Origin: CAXXOK01 sp035353235
Lineage (GTDB): Bacteria; Bacillota; Clostridia; Christensenellales; Aristaeellaceae
DNA: 30,727 bases
Assembly (NCBI GenBank): GCA_035353235.1
Contig: DAOPZG010000017.1
Location: forward strand, 1-30,727
Direction of reading: 5' to 3'
Positions 21,322 through 30,727 of the stretch are shown here, one piece after another. The notes beneath the pieces were generated by a model, which worked only from the letters and a program-made list of their open reading frames with translations, was not told the DNA's origin and did no database searches. The first letter of the stretch is position 1. Each line of letters starts with the position of its first letter. A program made the translations under genes and the position numbers.

Positions 21322-23769
21322 TTATTCTCCCATCTCCGCCACGCTGGTTACGGTCAGTTCCTGCTCCAGCTTCGATTTCGTAACGCCACGGGCGATCACC
21401 GCTCGGGGTTCGCCCGGCAGCAGGAAGAAGCCGTTGTCACTGAACGCGCAGTCGATGGTTTGGGTATCCAGCCATACCCCCCACGCGAAGGCTTCGGCGG
21501 TGAGCGTTACCGCGCAGTCGCCGCCCTGCTGAACAATCTGCGTTCGGATGGCGGGCGGCGCGAACCGGAAGAACTTGGGAGAAGTGAACAGCTCGCAGTT
21601 TTCGGATAGAACTTTGCCCTGACTGTCTTTTAGGATCATCAGCAGCGCGCGGTCATCTTCCGGGTGCAGCTCTCCGGCCTGCGGGGGATAGGACTCATCG
21701 CCGAGCCATACGGCGGTCAGCGCGGGCGCTTCGACCGGCAGCTCTTTTTCGGATACGGTCGCCCCGCGCGCGTCAATCAGCCGTGCGCTTAGCGTGCCCC
21801 GGAAGGGAGCGAGCGTGTCGTTGGCCACGTTCAGGCGTACGCGGAAACCGTCGCGCTCGCAGCTGGCAAGCACCGGCGCAAAGAAACGCGCCGCCGCGTA
21901 CTGCAGCAGTTTCCAGCGGCCTTTGCTGTCGATGCTGGCCCAGCTGGCGACCGGCCAGCAATCGTTCAGCTGCCAGTAGATCGCGCCCATGCAGCGCCCG
22001 CGGTATCGCCGCCAGTGCTCCACGCCCGCGCGCATCGCCTCCGCCTGCAAAAGCTGCGAGGCGTACAGCAGGTGCGGGAAGGTGGTCGGGTATCGGTAGT
22101 TCTGCGACAGATAATACAGGATTTTGCCGTTGCCGCCCACGCACTTCTGGTGGCTTTCCATCACGCGGGAGAAGATGTTGCGATCCTCCGGCAGGGTGTA
22201 ACTTTCCACGGTTTTCAGGTTGGGGAAGGATTCGAAGCCAAACTCGCTGCAATAGCGCGGATACTTGCGCCGGTAGTCCTCAAAGGGCTTCAGGCCGTGC
22301 CACACGTCCCAGCAGTGCACGTCGCCCCGGTCGTAGCTGTTGGGGTCGTCAAAGCACCCGCCGGAGGAGGGGGAGCTGGGCCAGTAATCAATCTGCGGGG
22401 CCAGCGCGGCGCATTCTTTTTTTAACACATACTCAAACTGCTTGATGTAATCGGCTTTCAGCGCCGGGCTGTGAGCGACCACGGCGGGCCAGTCACACCA
22501 ACCGGATTCCATTTCGTTATTGCCGCTGATCAGCCCGATACAGGCGTGATGGCGGATGCGCAGCAGGTTGTCCCGCACTTCGGCGACGATGTTCTGCTCA
22601 AACGTGTCGGTCATTTTATAGATGTTGCAGGCAAACATCAGGTCCTGCCACACGATCAGGCCCAGCTCGTCGCATATATCCAGAAACCAGTCCTCCGGGT
22701 AGTAGCCGCCGCCCCAAACGCGGATGGCGTTAAAATGGCTGGCGGCGCAGGCGGTCAACAGCTCCCGCGTGCGCTCCGGCGAGGTGCGCCCGATCAAATT
22801 ATCTTCCGGGATGTAATCCGCGCCCATGGAGAACAGCTTGTGTCCGTTCACCTTCAGGCAGAATTCTTCGCCGTATTCGTCCCTGTCGCGGGAGAGTACG
22901 AGGGTACGCAGACCGATGCGCCGGGTGGTTTCGTCCTCCACCTCGCCCTTCCCGTTCAGGCAGGCGACGGCCAGCGTGTACAGCGGGTGTTCCCCCCAAC
23001 CGTTGGGCTGCCACAGGCGCGGATGGTCAATCGTAATTTCCAGCGCGCCGCTGCCGCTTCCGTAGGTGGTCTGCGCGCCGTCCGGGTCGGTCAGGGTAAC
23101 GCGCAGGGCGGCGGGGAGATCGCCGTGGGTCTGGGCGCTTACCGTCAGGGTGACGTGGCCCGCTTCGTGGCGCTGTAAAATCTCAACAGCGTCGATCCGT
23201 AGCCCGTCGTACCCTTCCAGCCCGCAGGGCCGCCAGATGCCCGCGTCCGGCAACTGAGGGCCCCAGTCCCACCCGAACATGTAATGCGCCTTGCGCAGGA
23301 AGCTGGTGCCGTGTACCGAGCCGGAACCATCGTAGGTTACGTCCGGGTTGGCCTGCGCGGCTTCCTCGATAAAGCGGTTGGGGGAGCGCAGCAGCACGGT
23401 CAGCGTATTGCCGTGTTCCAGTAGCAGGGGTTTCACATCCACGCGCCAGGTGCGGTGCATGTTATCGGCACGCAGCACGGTCTGCCCGTTTACCGTTACC
23501 TCGGCCAGTGTATCCAGCCCGTAAAAAACCAGATCAATCCTCCGGTGAGCCAGGAACGCCGCGGGTACGTCGAAGGTGCGTTCGTAAGCGTAATCCCGAT
23601 CCATCATGCGTAAGGTTTTATATTCGTTTTCCCGCCAGAAGGGGTCTTCGATCACCCCGGCGCTCAACAAATCGCCAAGCACCGAACCGGGTACCCGGGC
23701 GGGAATGTCGCGGCGTCCCGCCGCTTCCGCAAGGGTCCAATCGCCGCATAAACTCAGGTTTTCTTTCAT
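21322..23769 (-). CDS. GH2 beta-mannosidase-like glycoside hydrolase
   Basis: An 815-residue enzyme of glycoside hydrolase family 2, beta-mannosidase type. It would release terminal beta-D-mannose from manno-oligosaccharides by a retaining mechanism. Features: N-terminal jelly roll (about 1-185, ending MFGWDWGPQLPDAGIWRP), an immunoglobulin-like middle, and a TIM barrel with the acid/base Glu in SGNNE (E419) and the nucleophile in SEFGFES (E509). IRVWGGGYY and IVWQDLMFAC are typical of beta-mannosidases. No signal peptide is seen, so it acts in the cytoplasm on imported sugar. The ATG at 23769 opens the usual LSLCGDWTL N-terminus and has AAAGGATGG upstream; the frame extends to 23928 without homology. 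Confidence 0.92.
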   Translation of the reverse strand: MKENLSLCGDWTLAEAAGRRDIPARVPGSVLGDLLSAGVIEDPFWRENEYKTLRMMDRDYAYERTFDVPAAFLAHRRIDLVFYGLDTLAEVTVNGQTVLRADNMHRTWRVDVKPLLLEHGNTLTVLLRSPNRFIEEAAQANPDVTYDGSGSVHGTSFLRKAHYMFGWDWGPQLPDAGIWRPCGLEGYDGLRIDAVEILQRHEAGHVTLTVSAQTHGDLPAALRVTLTDPDGAQTTYGSGSGALEITIDHPRLWQPNGWGEHPLYTLAVACLNGKGEVEDETTRRIGLRTLVLSRDRDEYGEEFCLKVNGHKLFSMGADYIPEDNLIGRTSPERTRELLTACAASHFNAIRVWGGGYYPEDWFLDICDELGLIVWQDLMFACNIYKMTDTFEQNIVAEVRDNLLRIRHHACIGLISGNNEMESGWCDWPAVVAHSPALKADYIKQFEYVLKKECAALAPQIDYWPSSPSSGGCFDDPNSYDRGDVHCWDVWHGLKPFEDYRRKYPRYCSEFGFESFPNLKTVESYTLPEDRNIFSRVMESHQKCVGGNGKILYYLSQNYRYPTTFPHLLYASQLLQAEAMRAGVEHWRRYRGRCMGAIYWQLNDCWPVASWASIDSKGRWKLLQYAAARFFAPVLASCERDGFRVRLNVANDTLAPFRGTLSARLIDARGATVSEKELPVEAPALTAVWLGDESYPPQAGELHPEDDRALLMILKDSQGKVLSENCELFTSPKFFRFAPPAIRTQIVQQGGDCAVTLTAEAFAWGVWLDTQTIDCAFSDNGFFLLPGEPRAVIARGVTKSKLEQELTVTSVAEMGE

Positions 23770-23790
23770 GGCAAGTACCATCCTTTGATC

Positions 23791-23808
23791 CGCCCGGAAG
23801 GCCGGGCG
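23791..23808 (-). promoter_or_regulatory. Hairpin in the leader of the beta-mannosidase gene
   Basis: CGCCCGG and CCGGGCG form a perfect 7-bp stem with a 4-base loop directly upstream of the ribosome binding site of the GH2 gene. It may influence translation or protect a processed 5' end. Confidence 0.4.
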
Positions 23809-23949
23809 TCGTAACGGTAGCTTCTGGGTGTTCGCATAAACGCCCATCCGGGAAATATCTTCTCTGTAAAAACCTGCAAACCCTTTGTTTCGCTGCTCTG
23901 ACGTGCGCGCCTGTATCATTCTTTGCAAAAACCATAGACGACATAGTTT

Positions 23950-23975
23950 GCGGCACGCCGCGAACGGCGTGCCGC
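23950..23975 (-). promoter_or_regulatory. Intercistronic GC hairpin after the GH3 gene
   Basis: GCGGCACGCCG and CGGCGTGCCGC form a perfect 11-bp stem. On the transcribed (minus) strand the loop is TTCG, a UUCG-type tetraloop. It lies 28 bases after the GH3 stop codon. The sequence that follows is AAACTATG, without an immediate T-run, so it may stabilise the upstream mRNA or act as a partial terminator. Confidence 0.5.
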
Positions 23976-24003
23976 GCCATGGTGGGGTCCCGCCGTTCTC
24001 CGG

Positions 24004-26277
24004 TTACGCCTTGTTGAGCTGATCGACCAGAGCAATCAGATCATCATATTTAATCTGGCCGTCTGCAAAGCTCATCAGGCTGCGCAGCGGCATAAAGGCG
24101 ATCAGGGCCTCCAGCATTTCGTCGGTCACCGCGGGAGTGCCGTCGTCGGCTTCTCCGGCGCCGGAGCCGACCATCGTTTTTTTGTAGATATCCAGCATCG
24201 GCCGGAACACTTCCATCGCCTTGGGGTCGTCCATCAGGTCGGCGAAGATGGAGTTCAGCGTGTATTTACAGGGCAGCGCCACGGTGGAAACCACGGTCAC
24301 GTCCTGTTCCAGTTCGATATTACGGCTGGACCGGGCGATTTGGATACCAAACGCACCGGTTTCTACGTGCCAGTCGTGAATTTCCGTGTTCCAGTAGGCG
24401 AACGCGCGCTTGCCCAGCGTGAAGGTGACGGTTTTCGTTTCGCCGGGTTCCAGCGCGATCTTCTCAAAGCCTTTCAGTTCGCGCACGGGGCGGATGACTG
24501 TGCTTTCGCGGTCAGCCACGTACAACTGCACCACTTCTTTGCCGGGAACCTTGCCAACGTTGGTCACGTCCACGCTCACGGTCAGCGGTTCGGTATCCCT
24601 GATCTCATGGGCGCTCAGGCGCAGGTTGGAATAATGGAACTCGGTATAGCTCAAACCGTAGCCAAAGGGGAACAGCACGGGCATATGCTTTTTATCATAC
24701 CAGCGATAGCCTACAAACACGCCCTCGCGGTATTCCACCGTGTCCTTCTCCCCCTGATACCACGGGTAGGAGGAGTTGTCCTTCAGGCAGGCGGGGAAGC
24801 TTTCCGGCAGGCGGCCGCTGGGGTTAACGACGCCCAGCAGAAGGTCCGCCGCCGCGCCGCCCACGGCCTCGCCGCCCAGATAAGCTTCCAGCACGGCGGC
24901 CACGTCGTCCAGCCAGGGCATTTCGATGGGCGCGCCGTTGTGCAGCACCACCACGGTGTTGGGGTTGGCGGCGGCCACGCGCTCAATCAGGTCTTCCTGC
25001 GCTTTGGGCATCCGCATATGCGCGCGGTCATACCCTTCGCTTTCGAAACTGTCGGGCAGGCCCACAAAGAGCACGGCCACGTCAGCGGCGCTTGCCGACT
25101 GCTCGGCTTCGGCCAGCAGCGCCTCGTCCGGGTCGTCGCTTTCCACGGCGTATCCGTCGCAGTAGGTCACGCCGGGCAGTTTGCTCAGCTCGTCCCATGC
25201 GCTTGTAACGGCGCTGAAGTTGATGTGGGAGCTACCGCCGCCCTGAAAACGCGGCTGCTTGGCGAATTTGCCGATTACGGCAACCTTCTGCCCTTTTTGC
25301 AGCGGCAGTATGCCGTTGTCATTCTTCAGCAGCACCATGCATTCCGCCGCCAGTTTACGCGCCAGCTCGTGCTGAGCCTGCCGGTCCCAGGGGGTTTCGG
25401 GTTTGGCATGGGTTAAGTAGCGTTGATTTACGTTCAGGATATGCTCGCAACAGAGGTCTACCAGCTTCTCGTCCAGCCGGCCTTCGTGCACAGCCTTCAC
25501 GACGAGGCGGTCATTCTCCCCGCCGGAGGCCGGCATTTCCAGGTCCAGCCCGGCCTTGACGCATTCCACACGGTCGTCGGTCGCGCCCCAGTCGCTCATC
25601 ACATAGCCGTCGAAACCCCATTCTTTGCGTAGCACATCGGTCAGCAGCCAGTGGTTTTCGCAGGCGTAGGTGCCGTTCACCTTGTTGTAGCTGCACATTA
25701 CCGTCCACGGCTTGGCCTGCTTCACGGCGGCTTCGAAGGCAGAGAGGTAAATTTCGCGCAGGGTACGCTCATCCACCACGCTGTTGCTGCTCATCCGGCG
25801 GTACTCCTGGCTGTTACAGGCAAAGTGTTTCACGCTGGTGCCCACGCCGCGGCTTTGCACGCCCTGGATAAACCCGGTCGCCGCTTCGCCCGCCAGGTAG
25901 GGGTCTTCGCTGAAGTACTCAAAGTTGCGCCCGCAAAGCGGCGAACGTTTGATGTTCATCGCGGGGCCCAGGATCACGGAAACCTTTTCGTGCTGGCAGG
26001 AGTCGCCCACCGCTTCGCCAAGCTTGCGGAGCACATCCCGGTCAAATGAGGCGGCTGTGGCGCAGCCCGCGGGGAAACAGATCGCTTTGATGGCTTCGTG
26101 GATGCTCATGTGGTCGGCACTGTCGTCCTGCTTGCGCAGACCGTGAGGGCCGTCGCTGACCATACAGCTTGTAACGTCCAGACGCTTCACCGGTTTGGTA
26201 TGCCAGAAATCCAGGCCGGAAAGCAACCCCGCCTTTTCCTCCAGCGTCATTTGGGAAACCACTTGCTTTACGTCCAT
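24004..26277 (-). CDS. GH3 beta-glucosidase-like glycoside hydrolase
   Basis: A 757-residue family 3 enzyme, probably a cytoplasmic beta-glucosidase or related exo-glycosidase. The N-terminal barrel has VSDGPHGLR, GPAMNIKRSPLCGRNFEYFSEDP and KHFACNSQE. The nucleophile Asp is in VMSDWGA (D229). The second alpha/beta domain starts near residue 315, and a fibronectin-like domain (about 550-650) contains VTNVGKVPGKEVVQLYV. About 100 further residues at the C-terminus are helical-looking and common in clostridial members. No signal peptide is seen. The ATG at 26277 follows AAAGGAAGGG and lies 20 bases after the importer ATPase gene, linking uptake and hydrolysis. Confidence 0.94.
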   Translation of the reverse strand: MDVKQVVSQMTLEEKAGLLSGLDFWHTKPVKRLDVTSCMVSDGPHGLRKQDDSADHMSIHEAIKAICFPAGCATAASFDRDVLRKLGEAVGDSCQHEKVSVILGPAMNIKRSPLCGRNFEYFSEDPYLAGEAATGFIQGVQSRGVGTSVKHFACNSQEYRRMSSNSVVDERTLREIYLSAFEAAVKQAKPWTVMCSYNKVNGTYACENHWLLTDVLRKEWGFDGYVMSDWGATDDRVECVKAGLDLEMPASGGENDRLVVKAVHEGRLDEKLVDLCCEHILNVNQRYLTHAKPETPWDRQAQHELARKLAAECMVLLKNDNGILPLQKGQKVAVIGKFAKQPRFQGGGSSHINFSAVTSAWDELSKLPGVTYCDGYAVESDDPDEALLAEAEQSASAADVAVLFVGLPDSFESEGYDRAHMRMPKAQEDLIERVAAANPNTVVVLHNGAPIEMPWLDDVAAVLEAYLGGEAVGGAAADLLLGVVNPSGRLPESFPACLKDNSSYPWYQGEKDTVEYREGVFVGYRWYDKKHMPVLFPFGYGLSYTEFHYSNLRLSAHEIRDTEPLTVSVDVTNVGKVPGKEVVQLYVADRESTVIRPVRELKGFEKIALEPGETKTVTFTLGKRAFAYWNTEIHDWHVETGAFGIQIARSSRNIELEQDVTVVSTVALPCKYTLNSIFADLMDDPKAMEVFRPMLDIYKKTMVGSGAGEADDGTPAVTDEMLEALIAFMPLRSLMSFADGQIKYDDLIALVDQLNKA

Positions 26278-26297
26278 GGTGATAAACCCTTCCTTTG

Positions 26298-27188
26298 TCA
26301 GAATTTTACGGTGCTCAGGTCCCAGGGCTCGTAAATCTTGGGAACGTCGCTGATCAGGCGGCGGGTATACTCGGCTTTCGGGGTCAGGATCACCTCGTCC
26401 GCCGTGCCGTGTTCCACAAACTTGCCGTGCTCCATAATGTAGACCTGATCGGAAATGTAGTAGGAAAGCCCGATGTCGTGGGTGATAAAGATGATCGTCA
26501 TGCCGGTTTCGTCGCGCAGGTGCATCAGCATATCCAGGATCGTGGCGCGGGAACAGGCGTCGATCATGCTGGTGGGTTCGTCCGCCAGCAGGATTTTGGG
26601 CTTCAGCAGAAACACGCGGGCGATCATCAGCCGCTGCATCTGCCCCCCGGACAGTTCGAAGGGGTACTTGTTGGTCAGTTCCGCGTATTTCAGGTTTACG
26701 AAGCTGCAGGCTTCGGTCATCAGCTCGATCTTTTTTTCCTTCGGAAGGTGACGGCCGCCCGTCATGCGGATGCAGTCCAGCAGCACCGTGTCGATCTTGT
26801 TGAATACGTTAAAGGAGCTGAAGGGGTCCTGAAAGATCGCCTGAATCCCATGCCAGTATTCTCGCTTCTTTGTGGCGGTGGAAATATCGCGCAGCTGGCC
26901 CTGATAGTAGATTTCACCGTCGGTCGGCGTCAGCAGCCCCAGCAGCATTTTGGAGAGCGTGGTTTTGCCGCTGCCGCTTTCGCCTACGATGGAAACCAGT
27001 TCCCCCTCGTGAAAATCAAAATCCACGTGGTCCACCGCGACTGTCTGTTTCCCACCCATTCCGAAAACCTTGGTAACCCCTTTGCCGCGCAGGCAGGAGG
27101 GGCGCGCCGCGATCTCTTCCGGGCTGCGTGTTCCGGCGGCTGTCGTTTTAGGGTTCAGTGCGCATCCGCATGTTTCATTGGTCGTCAT
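26298..27188 (-). CDS. Oligosaccharide/peptide-type ABC transporter ATPase, second subunit
   Basis: A 296-residue ATPase, OppF-like by position. Walker A is GESGSGKTT (69-77), the Q loop IFQDPFSSF (118-126), the signature LSGGQMQR (179-186), and Walker B ILLADE (199-204), followed by SMID in place of the usual SALD. The H loop is in FITHDIG. It ends at DVPKIYEPWDLSTVKF and lacks the Cys-rich C-terminal tail of its partner. The N-terminal 30 residues (with C7 and C9) are an unusual leader. The ATG at 27188 overlaps the end of the upstream ATPase gene by 14 bases, and GGGAGGTG is in place. Confidence 0.94.
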   Translation of the reverse strand: MTTNETCGCALNPKTTAAGTRSPEEIAARPSCLRGKGVTKVFGMGGKQTVAVDHVDFDFHEGELVSIVGESGSGKTTLSKMLLGLLTPTDGEIYYQGQLRDISTATKKREYWHGIQAIFQDPFSSFNVFNKIDTVLLDCIRMTGGRHLPKEKKIELMTEACSFVNLKYAELTNKYPFELSGGQMQRLMIARVFLLKPKILLADEPTSMIDACSRATILDMLMHLRDETGMTIIFITHDIGLSYYISDQVYIMEHGKFVEHGTADEVILTPKAEYTRRLISDVPKIYEPWDLSTVKF

Positions 27189-28188
27189 CGCGGTACACCT
27201 CCCTCAGGTGTTGTACGGAATGCCCGCAGCGATAGGCGCGGTTGCCGTCAAACTCAATCATGGGCAGGGCGTTGACACGGCATTGGGGCACCGCAAACTT
27301 GCAGCGCTCCGCGAAGCGGCATCCCTGCGGCGGCTTTTTCAGGTTGGGCGGCGTGCCGGGGATGGCGGTCAGTTTGTGCTCGCGCGTGCCTTCCTCTGGC
27401 ACGATGATGGAGCGCATCAGCCCGCGGGAATAGGGGTGGATGGGGTCGAACACCATCTGTTTGGCGCTGCCGCGTTCCACGATCTGGCCCGCGTACATCA
27501 CCATGATGTCGTCCGTTACATTATACAGGAGGGGCAGCTCGTGCGTAATGAAGATCATGGAGCGAATATAGCCTTTATCCATCAAATCCCGGAGCATCTT
27601 AATGACCATCTTCTGGCTGGTTACGTCCAGCGCGCTGGAAGGTTCGTCCGCAATCAGCACTTTTGGCTTCAGGATGGTGGATATGGCGATCACGGTGCGC
27701 TGCTTCATCCCGCCGGAAAGCTCCACGGGGTAACGGTCCAGTACGGATTCGGGCAGTCCCAGCTCCGCAAACCGGGAGCGGGCCAGTTCCGCGATGTCTT
27801 TGGCCTGCGCGTGCGGGTCGTGCGCGCGGATCACGTCTTCAATAAACCGCAGGATCTTGCGGGTTGGGTTCAGCGCGTTCATCGCGGCCTGTGGAATGTA
27901 GGCGATCTCTGTGCCCAGCACACTTTTGCGCACCGCGTCCGGGTCCAGACCGGAGATGTTCTTTCCGTCGATGATGATGTCGCCGCTGATGTAGTGCAGG
28001 GGGGCGAAATAATACCCCATCAGGCTCAGGGCCAGGGTGGACTTGCCGCACCCGCTTTCGCCCGCGATGCCCAGCGACTTCCCCTCCTCGATGGTCAGGG
28101 AAACGTGATCCACGGCGTACACATCTTCGTGGAAACGGGTGACATACTTGGTGGTAAGCCCCCGTACGTCCAGCATAACCTTACTCAT
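27175..28188 (-). CDS. Oligosaccharide/peptide-type ABC transporter ATPase, first subunit
   Basis: A 337-residue OppD-like ATPase. Walker A is GESGCGKST (43-51), the Q loop is YIPQAAMNALNP (98-109), the signature LSGGMKQR (157-164), and Walker B VLIADE (177-182) followed by SSALD. The C-terminal tail PPQGCRFAERCKFAVPQCR contains the oligopeptide-family Cys pattern. The ATG at 28188 follows TAGGAGG, which overlaps the stop codon of the upstream permease gene. With its neighbour it energises the importer of the minus-strand cluster. Confidence 0.95.
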   Translation of the reverse strand: MSKVMLDVRGLTTKYVTRFHEDVYAVDHVSLTIEEGKSLGIAGESGCGKSTLALSLMGYYFAPLHYISGDIIIDGKNISGLDPDAVRKSVLGTEIAYIPQAAMNALNPTRKILRFIEDVIRAHDPHAQAKDIAELARSRFAELGLPESVLDRYPVELSGGMKQRTVIAISTILKPKVLIADEPSSALDVTSQKMVIKMLRDLMDKGYIRSMIFITHELPLLYNVTDDIMVMYAGQIVERGSAKQMVFDPIHPYSRGLMRSIIVPEEGTREHKLTAIPGTPPNLKKPPQGCRFAERCKFAVPQCRVNALPMIEFDGNRAYRCGHSVQHLREVYRDDDQ

Positions 28189-28198
28189 GCTCGGCCTC

Positions 28199-29449
<1,251 letters not shown>

Positions 29450-29463
29450 CTGCGCCGCCCCCC

Positions 29464-30468
29464 TTACTCAAACTGCGCGGCTTTAACGCGCGGGTCGATG
29501 AAGCCGTAGATGATATCCAGCACGAACGTGGCGATCAGCACCATGATGGTGATAATCAGCGTGGCGCCGGAGATAAGGGGGTAATCGGCCATTGCGATGC
29601 CCTGATAGATGGTGGTGCCCAGACCGGGATAGCTGAAGATGATCTCCGCTACCAGCGCGCCGCCCACCATGGTGCCGATGGACAGCGCCAGCCCCGTTAC
29701 CTGTGGCAGCATCGCGTTACGGAACACGTAACCGACAACCTTTTTATCCTTGATTCCCAAAAAACGCGCATATTTCACATAGTCCGCGTTTAACTCGTAA
29801 ATGGACATGGAACGCATCCCCACCGCCTGGCCGCCGATGGAGACCAGCACGATGGACCAGAACGGAAGCTGATAATGCTGAATCACGGAAAGAACAAAAT
29901 TCCAGCTGAAATTGGGCAGCATATCAAACCCGTATCCGCCGGAGATGGGGGCGACCTTCAGGTTGATGGCAAAAACCACCAGCAGGATCACCGCCATGCC
30001 GAAGGCTGGAATACTGCTGAAAAACAGGGTGAGGGGCATCAGGACCTTATCGAATCCTTTGCGGATATAGGCAGCCAGCGCCCCCAGAAGGTTGCCCAGA
30101 AACCAGCCGATGATAATGGCGGGAAACTGGAGGCATATTGTCCACAGGATGGCGTCGCTGATAATATCGGATACTTTGCGAGGATACTGGCTGAAAGAGG
30201 TACCCATGTCGCCGTGCGCCAGGTTGCCGACATAGGTGAAAAATTGTTCCGTGATCGGCTTGTTTGTGCCGAACTCACGGGCGTAATTGTCGTAAATCGC
30301 CTTCACGGCGGAGGCCTCGGAAAGGCCCTTCGCCTGCTTTGCAGTCATGGCGGCCACGGGGTCGCCTGGCATCAGACGGGGCAGGATAAAATTGAGCAGC
30401 AGGGCCGCGATAAAGGTGATGACCAACCAGAGGATCTTTTTCCCGAAATATTTGCGATAGCCTTTCAT
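29464..30468 (-). CDS. Oligosaccharide/peptide-type ABC permease (OppB-like)
   Basis: A 334-residue inner-membrane permease with six predicted membrane segments. The start is MKGYRKYFGKKILWLVITFIAALLLNF, with LPRLMPGDPV after the first segment. The coupling loop is NADYVKYARFLGIKDKKVVGYVFRNAMLP, and the C-terminus AEIIFSYPGLGTTIYQGI...YGFIDPRVK matches the OppB family. I use the ATG at 30468 with GGGGGAAG upstream; an in-frame TTG five codons earlier overlaps that site. It follows the binding-protein gene after a strong hairpin. Confidence 0.94.
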   Translation of the reverse strand: MKGYRKYFGKKILWLVITFIAALLLNFILPRLMPGDPVAAMTAKQAKGLSEASAVKAIYDNYAREFGTNKPITEQFFTYVGNLAHGDMGTSFSQYPRKVSDIISDAILWTICLQFPAIIIGWFLGNLLGALAAYIRKGFDKVLMPLTLFFSSIPAFGMAVILLVVFAINLKVAPISGGYGFDMLPNFSWNFVLSVIQHYQLPFWSIVLVSIGGQAVGMRSMSIYELNADYVKYARFLGIKDKKVVGYVFRNAMLPQVTGLALSIGTMVGGALVAEIIFSYPGLGTTIYQGIAMADYPLISGATLIITIMVLIATFVLDIIYGFIDPRVKAAQFE

Positions 30469-30491
30469 GGCTTCTTCCCCCAATCATTCGG

Positions 30492-30531
30492 GAGGCGGCT
30501 GCGTCCCGGTAGCCGGTAACGCAGCCGCCTC
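30492..30531 (-). promoter_or_regulatory. Intercistronic GC hairpin after the second binding-protein gene
   Basis: GAGGCGGCTGCGT (30492-30504) and ACGCAGCCGCCTC (30519-30531) form a perfect 13-bp stem. The 14-base loop contains a further CCGG/CCGG pairing. No T-run follows in the transcribed direction. Its position mirrors the hairpin at 14534-14560 in the other importer operon. Confidence 0.6.
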
Positions 30532-30546
30532 GCTCCAGTCAGTCAG

Positions 30547-30727
30547 TTAGGGGTTTACGAGCTGCAGGTCGTACAGCGCGGCGATGCTGTAGCCGTCCGT
30601 GCAGTCCATGGGCGGGATGTTGCGTCCGTCTTCGGCATCCGGGAAGTTCGTCCATACGGATTCGTTCACGGCGTGGAATTTGTCAGGGCGATACATCAGC
30701 GAGAAGCTGGGCACGTCGGTCAGGTAG
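30547..30727 (-). CDS. ABC transporter substrate-binding protein, C-terminal end only
   Basis: About 60 codons at the window edge, ending with TAA at 30547-30549. The readable end contains SFSLMYRPDKFHAVNESVWTN-type sequence, then PPMDCTDGYSIAALYDLQLVNP. It resembles the C-terminus of family 5 solute-binding proteins (MYRP...NESVW.NFP...P..CTDGY.IAALY). Its place just upstream of the OppB-like permease on the same strand makes it the receptor of this importer. The start lies outside the window. The frame was read by hand from the stop codon. Confidence 0.75.
   Translation of the reverse strand, partial: YLTDVPSFSLMYRPDKFHAVNESVWTNFPDAEDGRNIPPMDCTDGYSIAALYDLQLVNP

Overview
The window looks like a chromosomal contig from a G+C-rich anaerobic Firmicute of class Clostridia, probably assembled from a metagenome. 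Three things suggest this. The ylxM-ffh-rpsP-khpA-rimM-trmD gene order is the clostridial/bacillar one. Strong AGGAGG-type ribosome binding sites precede almost every gene. The signal peptide of the solute-binding protein ends in an A-x-A motif of the kind often seen in gut Clostridia. Species-level placement is not possible by eye. Two runs of exactly 100 N (7028-7127 and 12040-12139) are assembly gap placeholders, and both interrupt genes.

Region 1 (37-7718, all minus strand). Read in transcription order, there is a small YvlD/holin-like membrane protein, surE (with a gap inside), an RpiR-type regulator, a YhiN/HI0933-type flavoprotein, a DEDDh exonuclease with a Cys/His-rich tail, a TGS-domain/uridine-kinase-like fusion protein and a BcsA-like family 2 glycosyltransferase. 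A good sigma-A promoter lies upstream of the first gene (7754-7782) and another just ahead of the glycosyltransferase (1451-1479). A 162-bp near-palindrome sits between the exonuclease and the kinase.

Region 2 (7813-12308, minus strand). This is the translation and protein-targeting operon: a consensus promoter at 12280-12308, ylxM (5' end only), ffh (3' part only), rpsP, khpA, rimM and trmD, then an unidentified 129-residue membrane protein. A winged-helix plus PD-(D/E)XK nuclease-like gene is wedged between khpA and rimM, which is unusual for this operon. The gap hides the rest of ylxM and the N domain of Ffh, so the open frame that crosses it is an artefact.

Region 3 (12309-21308, plus strand). 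A long AT-rich regulatory region (repeats, palindromes, promoter at 12880-12908) leads into a complete peptide-type ABC importer: solute-binding protein, two permeases and two ATPases. The same operon then carries two tandem creatininase-family amidohydrolases and an M42 aminopeptidase. A plausible reading is uptake of peptides or small amides followed by cytoplasmic hydrolysis. The operon ends in a 120-bp palindromic element and a hairpin terminator.

Region 4 (21322-30727, minus strand). A second importer of the same superfamily (3' end of a solute-binding protein, two permeases, two ATPases) is followed by a GH3 beta-glucosidase-like enzyme and a GH2 beta-mannosidase-like enzyme. This is most simply a system for importing and splitting beta-linked oligosaccharides, perhaps manno-oligosaccharides. 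Its second permease carries an extra extracytoplasmic segment of roughly 130 residues. In both importer loci a perfect GC-rich hairpin separates the binding-protein gene from the first permease gene.

The best leads for something unusual are the nuclease-like gene inside the ribosome-maturation operon, the three different palindromic/structured intergenic elements, the paired operator-like repeats ahead of the peptide operon, and the enlarged permease of the sugar-type importer. I saw no convincing CRISPR array, tRNA, rRNA, prophage or IS transposase.
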